Assembly: GCA_035266845.1 (NCBI GenBank)
Contig: DATFMP010000079.1
Span: forward strand, 25,681 to 89,680
Direction: 5' to 3'
DNA: 64,000 nt
Source of the DNA: DATFMP01 sp035266845
GTDB lineage: Bacteria; SAR324; JACQKK01
A program made the translations under genes and the position numbers. How positions within the stretch are numbered: position 1 is the stretch's first letter; each line of letters begins with the position of its first letter. Positions 60,402-64,000 of the stretch are shown here, piece by piece. A model generated the notes under the pieces. That model was not told the DNA's origin and made no database searches. It saw nothing but the letters and a program-made list of their open reading frames with translations.

Positions 60402-61988
60402 TCAGCCGGCCTGGGCCGCCCGTTCCAGGTCGATCAGCACCCGGCGCAGGATCTTGCCCGAGGGCGACTTGGGAATCTGCTCCACGAAGTCCAGGCGCCG
60501 CACGCGCTTGTGGGGCGATACGCGCTCGGCCACCCAGGCCATCACTTCCTCCGCGCTGGGGCTGCCGTTGTCCGCCCGCCGCACCACGAAGGCCTTGGGC
60601 ACTTCGCCCGCTTCCTCGTCCGGACTGGGGATCACGGCCACGTCCGCGATGGCGGGGTGGCTCAGCAGCAGCGCCTCCAACTCCGCCGGGGCCACCTGGA
60701 AGCCCTTGTATTTGATGAGCTCCTTGAGCCGGTCCACGATGAAGGTGTAACCGGCCGCGTCCACGTAGCCGATATCGCCCGTGCGGAACCAGCCGTCCGG
60801 CGTCAGCGTGTCGGCGGTGGCCTGGGGCTGGTTGAGGTAGCCCTTCATCACCTGCGGTCCGCGGATCCATAGCTCGCCCCGTTCGCCCGGGGCCACGTCC
60901 TGCTTCGAGACGGGGTCCACTATGCGCAGCTCGGAGTTCGGCACCACACGCCCCACCGATCCCGGCGGCACGCCCGCCGGGTCGTCCGGACTCACGTGGG
61001 AGACCGCGCTGGTCTCCGTGAGCCCGTAACCCTGCCGCACGTCGCAGCCCACGCGCCGGGCCGTCTCCGCCATCACCTCCGCGCCCAGCGGCGCGGCACC
61101 GGAGCCGATCTCCTTGAGCGCCGACAGGTCGTACTGGCCCACCAGCGGGTGCTTGGCCAGCGCCACCACGATGGGCGGCACCAGTGAGGCGAAGGTCACC
61201 CTGTGCTTCTGCAGCGTGGCAAGGAACTGCTCCAGGTCGAAGCGTGGCAGCGTGACCACGGTGGCACCGTGCAGCAGGGCGTAGCTCATCAGCACGACCA
61301 TGCCGTAGATGTGGTAGAAAGGCAGCACCGCGATCAGGGTGTCCGAGGCGTCGATGCGGCTCTTGCTGCGCGCCCCTTCGAGTTGGTGCATGGCCGCCAG
61401 CAGGTTGCGGTGCGTCAGCATCACCCCCTTGGGCAGACCGGTCGTGCCGCTGGAATACGGCAGCACCACCACGTCCTGCGCCGGCTTGATGCGCACGGCC
61501 GGTGGCTCCCCTCCCCCCGCCAGCAGCGCGCTGAACGCTTCGCTGCCTGGCGCTGCGTCGAAGGTGAAGATGCGCTCCACGCCGGCCTGGGCCGCCGCAG
61601 CCTGCGCCTTGTCCAGGAACGTGCCGATGGTCAGCAGGTAGCGAGCGCCCGCGTCCCTGAGCTGCTTGGCCAGCTCGTCCGCCGTCATCAGGGGATTGGC
61701 GGTGGTGTTGGTGCCGCCGGCCAGCGCCACGCCATAGAACGCCACGGCGTATTCCGGCAAGTTGGGGCTGTAGATCGCCATCACGTCGCCCTTGCCGAAG
61801 CCTCCCGCCGCCAGCCCCGCCGCGCAGGCGCGGATGGCCCCGCAGAGCTGCGCATAGGTGAGCGTGCGCCCGCTCGGACCTTCGATGAGCGCCGGCTTGT
61901 CGCCCCAGGCCGCCATGCGCTCCAGCATGAACTGCGGCAGGGAGACCTCCGGGATGGTCACCTCCGGCGCTGCGCTGCGGTAGATCAT
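60402..61988 (-). CDS. AMP-dependent acyl-CoA ligase, 4-coumarate:CoA ligase-like (copy 2)
   Basis: 528 residues, ANL superfamily. Phosphate loop LPYSSGTTGLPKGVMLTH; A5-like QGYGLTETSAVSHVSPDDPA; hinge and AMP motif GWFRTGDIGYVDAAGYTFIV followed by DRLKELIKYKGFQVAPAELE; catalytic Lys in IPKSPSGKILRRVL. It adenylates a carboxylic acid and transfers it to CoA; aromatic or medium-chain acids are typical for this branch. The next gene upstream is a clear paralogue sharing most motifs, so this is a tandem duplication. ATG 61988 is preferred over GTG 61997; neither has a strong ribosome site. Confidence 0.88.
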   Translation of the reverse strand: MIYRSAAPEVTIPEVSLPQFMLERMAAWGDKPALIEGPSGRTLTYAQLCGAIRACAAGLAAGGFGKGDVMAIYSPNLPEYAVAFYGVALAGGTNTTANPLMTADELAKQLRDAGARYLLTIGTFLDKAQAAAAQAGVERIFTFDAAPGSEAFSALLAGGGEPPAVRIKPAQDVVVLPYSSGTTGLPKGVMLTHRNLLAAMHQLEGARSKSRIDASDTLIAVLPFYHIYGMVVLMSYALLHGATVVTLPRFDLEQFLATLQKHRVTFASLVPPIVVALAKHPLVGQYDLSALKEIGSGAAPLGAEVMAETARRVGCDVRQGYGLTETSAVSHVSPDDPAGVPPGSVGRVVPNSELRIVDPVSKQDVAPGERGELWIRGPQVMKGYLNQPQATADTLTPDGWFRTGDIGYVDAAGYTFIVDRLKELIKYKGFQVAPAELEALLLSHPAIADVAVIPSPDEEAGEVPKAFVVRRADNGSPSAEEVMAWVAERVSPHKRVRRLDFVEQIPKSPSGKILRRVLIDLERAAQAG

Positions 61989-62039
61989 GGATGCCACGTC
62001 GGTTGTGTGTGATGAGCGGCGGTTCCGGCGGGATGGCGG

Positions 62040-63626
62040 CTACCCGGCGCGCTGCTGGCGTTCCTGCTCCACCAGCATGCGCCGCAGGATCTTGCCCGAG
62101 GGTGACTTGGGAATCTGCGCCAGGAACTCCAGGCGCCGCACGCGCTTGTAGGGTGCCACGCGCTCGGCGACCCAGGCCATGATCGCCTCGGCGGAAGGCG
62201 CGCGTTCCGGCTCGCGCGGCACGATGAAGGCCTTGGGCACCTCGCCCGCCTCCTCGTCCGGACTGGGCACGACGGCGGCATCGGCCACGGCCGGGTGCGT
62301 CACCAGCAGCGCCTCCAGTTCCGCCGGCGCCACCTGGTAGCCCTTGTACTTGATGAGCTCCTTGAGCCGGTCTACGATCGTTGTGAAGCCCTCCTCGTCC
62401 ACGAAGCCGATGTCTCCGCTGTGGTACCAGCCCTCCGCATCCAGGGCTTCGGCCGTGGCGTCGGGGCGGTTCAGGTAGCCTTTCATGAACTGCGGGCCGC
62501 GCATCCACAGCTCGCCGGGCTGCCCCGGCCCCAGCGGCTCGCGGGAGAGCACGTCCACGATCATCATCTCCGTGCCCGGGGCGAGCAGGCCCACGGAGCC
62601 GGGCTTGTTGGCGCCCGGGTCGTCCGGGCACAGGTGCGTCACCGGGCTGGCCTCCGTCATGCCGTAGCCCTGCACGGTGCCGCAATCCAGGCGCTCCTGC
62701 GCCGCGCGCTCCAGCCCCTCGCCCAGCGGCGCCGCGCCGGAGAAAAGCGTGCGCACGCGGGAGAGGTCGTAGCGCTCCACGGCGGGCTGCTTGGCCAGCG
62801 CCAGCACGATGGGCGGCACCACGTAAGCATAGGTGACCCCGTAGCGCTGCAGGATTTCAAGGAACGGCTCCAGTTCGAAGCGCGGCATCGTCACCACTGT
62901 GGCGCCGGCTGCCAGTGCGTTGCCCATGATCACGACCATGCCGTAGATGTGGAAGAACGGCATCACGGCGATGACGACGTCCTCCTCCTGCACGCCGGCG
63001 AACCAGGGCGCGCCTTCCATCTGATGCAGGTTGGCCACCAGGTTGCGGTGAGTGAGCATCACGCCCTTGGGCATGCCCGTGGTGCCGCTGGAGTAGGGCA
63101 GCGCCACCACGTCCTGCGCCGGGTCGATCGGCACGACGGGGGGCGATCCGCCCGCCTTCAGCAAGCTCGCGAAGGGCGTTGTGCCGGGCGCTGCGTCGAA
63201 GCTGTAGATCGTCTCGATGCCCGCCTGCTGTGCCGCCGCTTGGGCCTTGTCCAGCACGGCGCCCACCGTGATCAAGGCCCGCGCTCCGGCATCCTTGAGC
63301 TGCTTGGCCAGCTCGTTGGCCGTGAACAGGGGATTGATGGTAGTGTTGATGCCCCCCAGCATCGCCACGCCATAGAAGGCCACGGCGTATTCGGGCAGGT
63401 TGGGGCTGTAGAGCGCCATCACGTCGCCCTTGCCGAAGCCCCGCGCCGCCAGCCCGGCCGCACAGGCCCGCACTGTCTCGGCAAGCTCCTTGTAGCTCAG
63501 CGTGCGGCCGCTGGGCCCGTCAATGAGCGCAGGCTTGTCGCCCATGCGCTCGACGCGCTCCAGGATGAAGGCCGGCAGCGAAACCTCCGGCACGTCCAGC
63601 GGTGGTGAAGGACTGGTGTGGATCAT
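62040..63626 (-). CDS. AMP-dependent acyl-CoA ligase, 4-coumarate:CoA ligase-like (copy 1)
   Basis: 528 residues. ALPYSSGTTGMPKGVMLTHR is the phosphate loop, VQGYGMTEASPVTHLCPDDP the A5 motif, GWYHSGDIGFVDEEGFTTIV the D-hinge, and IPKSPSGKILRRML contains the catalytic Lys. The pocket region differs from the downstream copy (TYAYVVPPIVLALAKQPAVE against TFASLVPPIVVALAKHPLVG), suggesting different acyl substrates. ATG 63626 follows GGGGGAG very closely; ATG 63641 would add five residues. The 51-base gap to the second copy indicates one transcript. Confidence 0.88.
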   Translation of the reverse strand: MIHTSPSPPLDVPEVSLPAFILERVERMGDKPALIDGPSGRTLSYKELAETVRACAAGLAARGFGKGDVMALYSPNLPEYAVAFYGVAMLGGINTTINPLFTANELAKQLKDAGARALITVGAVLDKAQAAAQQAGIETIYSFDAAPGTTPFASLLKAGGSPPVVPIDPAQDVVALPYSSGTTGMPKGVMLTHRNLVANLHQMEGAPWFAGVQEEDVVIAVMPFFHIYGMVVIMGNALAAGATVVTMPRFELEPFLEILQRYGVTYAYVVPPIVLALAKQPAVERYDLSRVRTLFSGAAPLGEGLERAAQERLDCGTVQGYGMTEASPVTHLCPDDPGANKPGSVGLLAPGTEMMIVDVLSREPLGPGQPGELWMRGPQFMKGYLNRPDATAEALDAEGWYHSGDIGFVDEEGFTTIVDRLKELIKYKGYQVAPAELEALLVTHPAVADAAVVPSPDEEAGEVPKAFIVPREPERAPSAEAIMAWVAERVAPYKRVRRLEFLAQIPKSPSGKILRRMLVEQERQQRAG

Positions 63627-63811
63627 AACTCCCCCGGACATCGTGAATAACCGTGCGGCGGCCCTTCCGCCGCGCGCGGGCGCATTCTAGCGCAGGCCGC
63701 GCCGTGGTTCCACCGCCATGTTATACTGCTCCGTAAGGGGGCGAAGGCGCGATTCCCACGGCCCCGCGCTGTCTTGGTGCGCTCGGTGGCTGCCCTGTGT
63801 GGGCGAACCCC

Positions 63812-64000
63812 ATGCGCCTTATCTCTTGCCTCTGGAGCGCGTGCAGCCGGTGGCTGCCACGCCTGGGCCTGCTGGCACTGTGCACCCTGCCGGCCCTTCC
63901 GGTTCAGGGTATCGAGCGTCGCAAGCCGCAGTTCCAGACCGAGCCGGCGTATCTGTTTGTGCCGTTCCCCTACGATCTGCCGGGCATCGGCAACGGCATC
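63812..64000 (+). CDS. Exported protein, N-terminal fragment
   Basis: Open from ATG 63812 to the right edge (63 codons), divergent from the ligase genes. It begins MRLISCLWSACSRWLPRLGL, then LALCTLPALPVQG, a signal peptide. The mature start IERRKPQFQTEPAYLFVPFP and YDLPGIGNGI resembles the first strands of outer-membrane beta-barrel proteins of the surface-antigen type, but too little is present to name it. TATACT at 63722-63727 could be its -10 element; no convincing -35 was found. Confidence 0.6.
   Translation, partial: MRLISCLWSACSRWLPRLGLLALCTLPALPVQGIERRKPQFQTEPAYLFVPFPYDLPGIGNGI

Noticed and set aside
58524..60872. 782-codon plus-strand frame opposite the GspE gene
   Set aside because: Antisense shadow of a gene with complete Walker motifs; no recognisable domain.
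60244..62685. 813-codon minus-strand frame across both acyl-CoA ligases
   Set aside because: It is a Gly/Arg/Ala-rich alternative frame of two genes whose real frames contain full ANL motifs.

Overview
This is a GC-rich chromosomal segment of a Gram-negative, flagellated bacterium, most likely a proteobacterium. The Gram-negative assignment rests on lpxB, murJ, lipoproteins and a DmsC/NrfD-type membrane oxidoreductase. A polar flagellum is suggested by the FlhF, FleN/FlhG and FliA set. Several features are unlike model gamma- or betaproteobacteria: an Fe-S-type PurF, a short one-domain QueF, a C4 zinc-ribbon coiled-coil protein and a divergent RNA polymerase omega subunit. I cannot place it below phylum level from sequence alone. 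The molybdoenzyme complex and hydrogenase-derived genes hint at a chemolithotrophic or respiratory-versatile lifestyle.

Layout. 0-3.7 kb: tail of an isoprenylcysteine methyltransferase-like gene, a CHASE2-adenylate cyclase and a secreted protein. 3.8-10.0 kb (minus): purF, a J-domain protein, the fabI-queF-dapB group and an FAD-dependent oxidoreductase. 10.3-11.9 kb (plus): an acyl-CoA dehydrogenase starting at TTG. 12.2-17.1 kb (minus): a four-carbon acid sugar kinase, a PdxA-type dehydrogenase, PhoB and PhoR, tightly packed; a 48-residue secreted peptide gene (minus) and a mandelate racemase-family dehydratase (plus) lie just upstream. 18.7-22.9 kb: 5'-nucleotidase, an IS481 transposase fossil, a ChaC-like protein and a hemolysin III-type membrane protein. 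23-24.6 kb (minus): metX and a RibD-type deaminase. 24.8-30.7 kb (plus): TPR proteins, omega subunit, lipoprotein, lpxB, murJ and a phosphoglycolate phosphatase-like gene. 30.7-34.3 kb (minus): a very large multi-PAS hybrid kinase.

35.2-42.5 kb (minus): the flagellar operon fliR-flhB-flhA-flhF-fleN-fliA, with an S24 repressor further upstream. 44.0-47.1 kb (plus): a NiFe-hydrogenase-like small subunit, large subunit and cytochrome b. The large subunit has lost both cysteine pairs that hold the NiFe site, and the small subunit has lost most proximal-cluster ligands but keeps the medial and distal ones. This is the most unusual system in the window. 47.2-49.0 kb: an acyl-CoA dehydrogenase. 49.1-54.6 kb (minus): a SoeA/PsrA-like molybdopterin enzyme operon with a fused Fe-S/membrane-anchor subunit and an FNR/Anr-type box upstream. 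55-57.7 kb (minus): zinc-ribbon protein, tRNA(CAT) with a clear terminator, a PPP phosphatase and a rhodanese. 57.7-58.45 kb: an intergenic repeat island. 58.45-63.6 kb (minus): two tandem acyl-CoA ligases and a GspE/PilB ATPase. The window ends inside a secreted-protein gene on the plus strand.

Most long open frames opposite these genes are GC-skew shadows and are not annotated.
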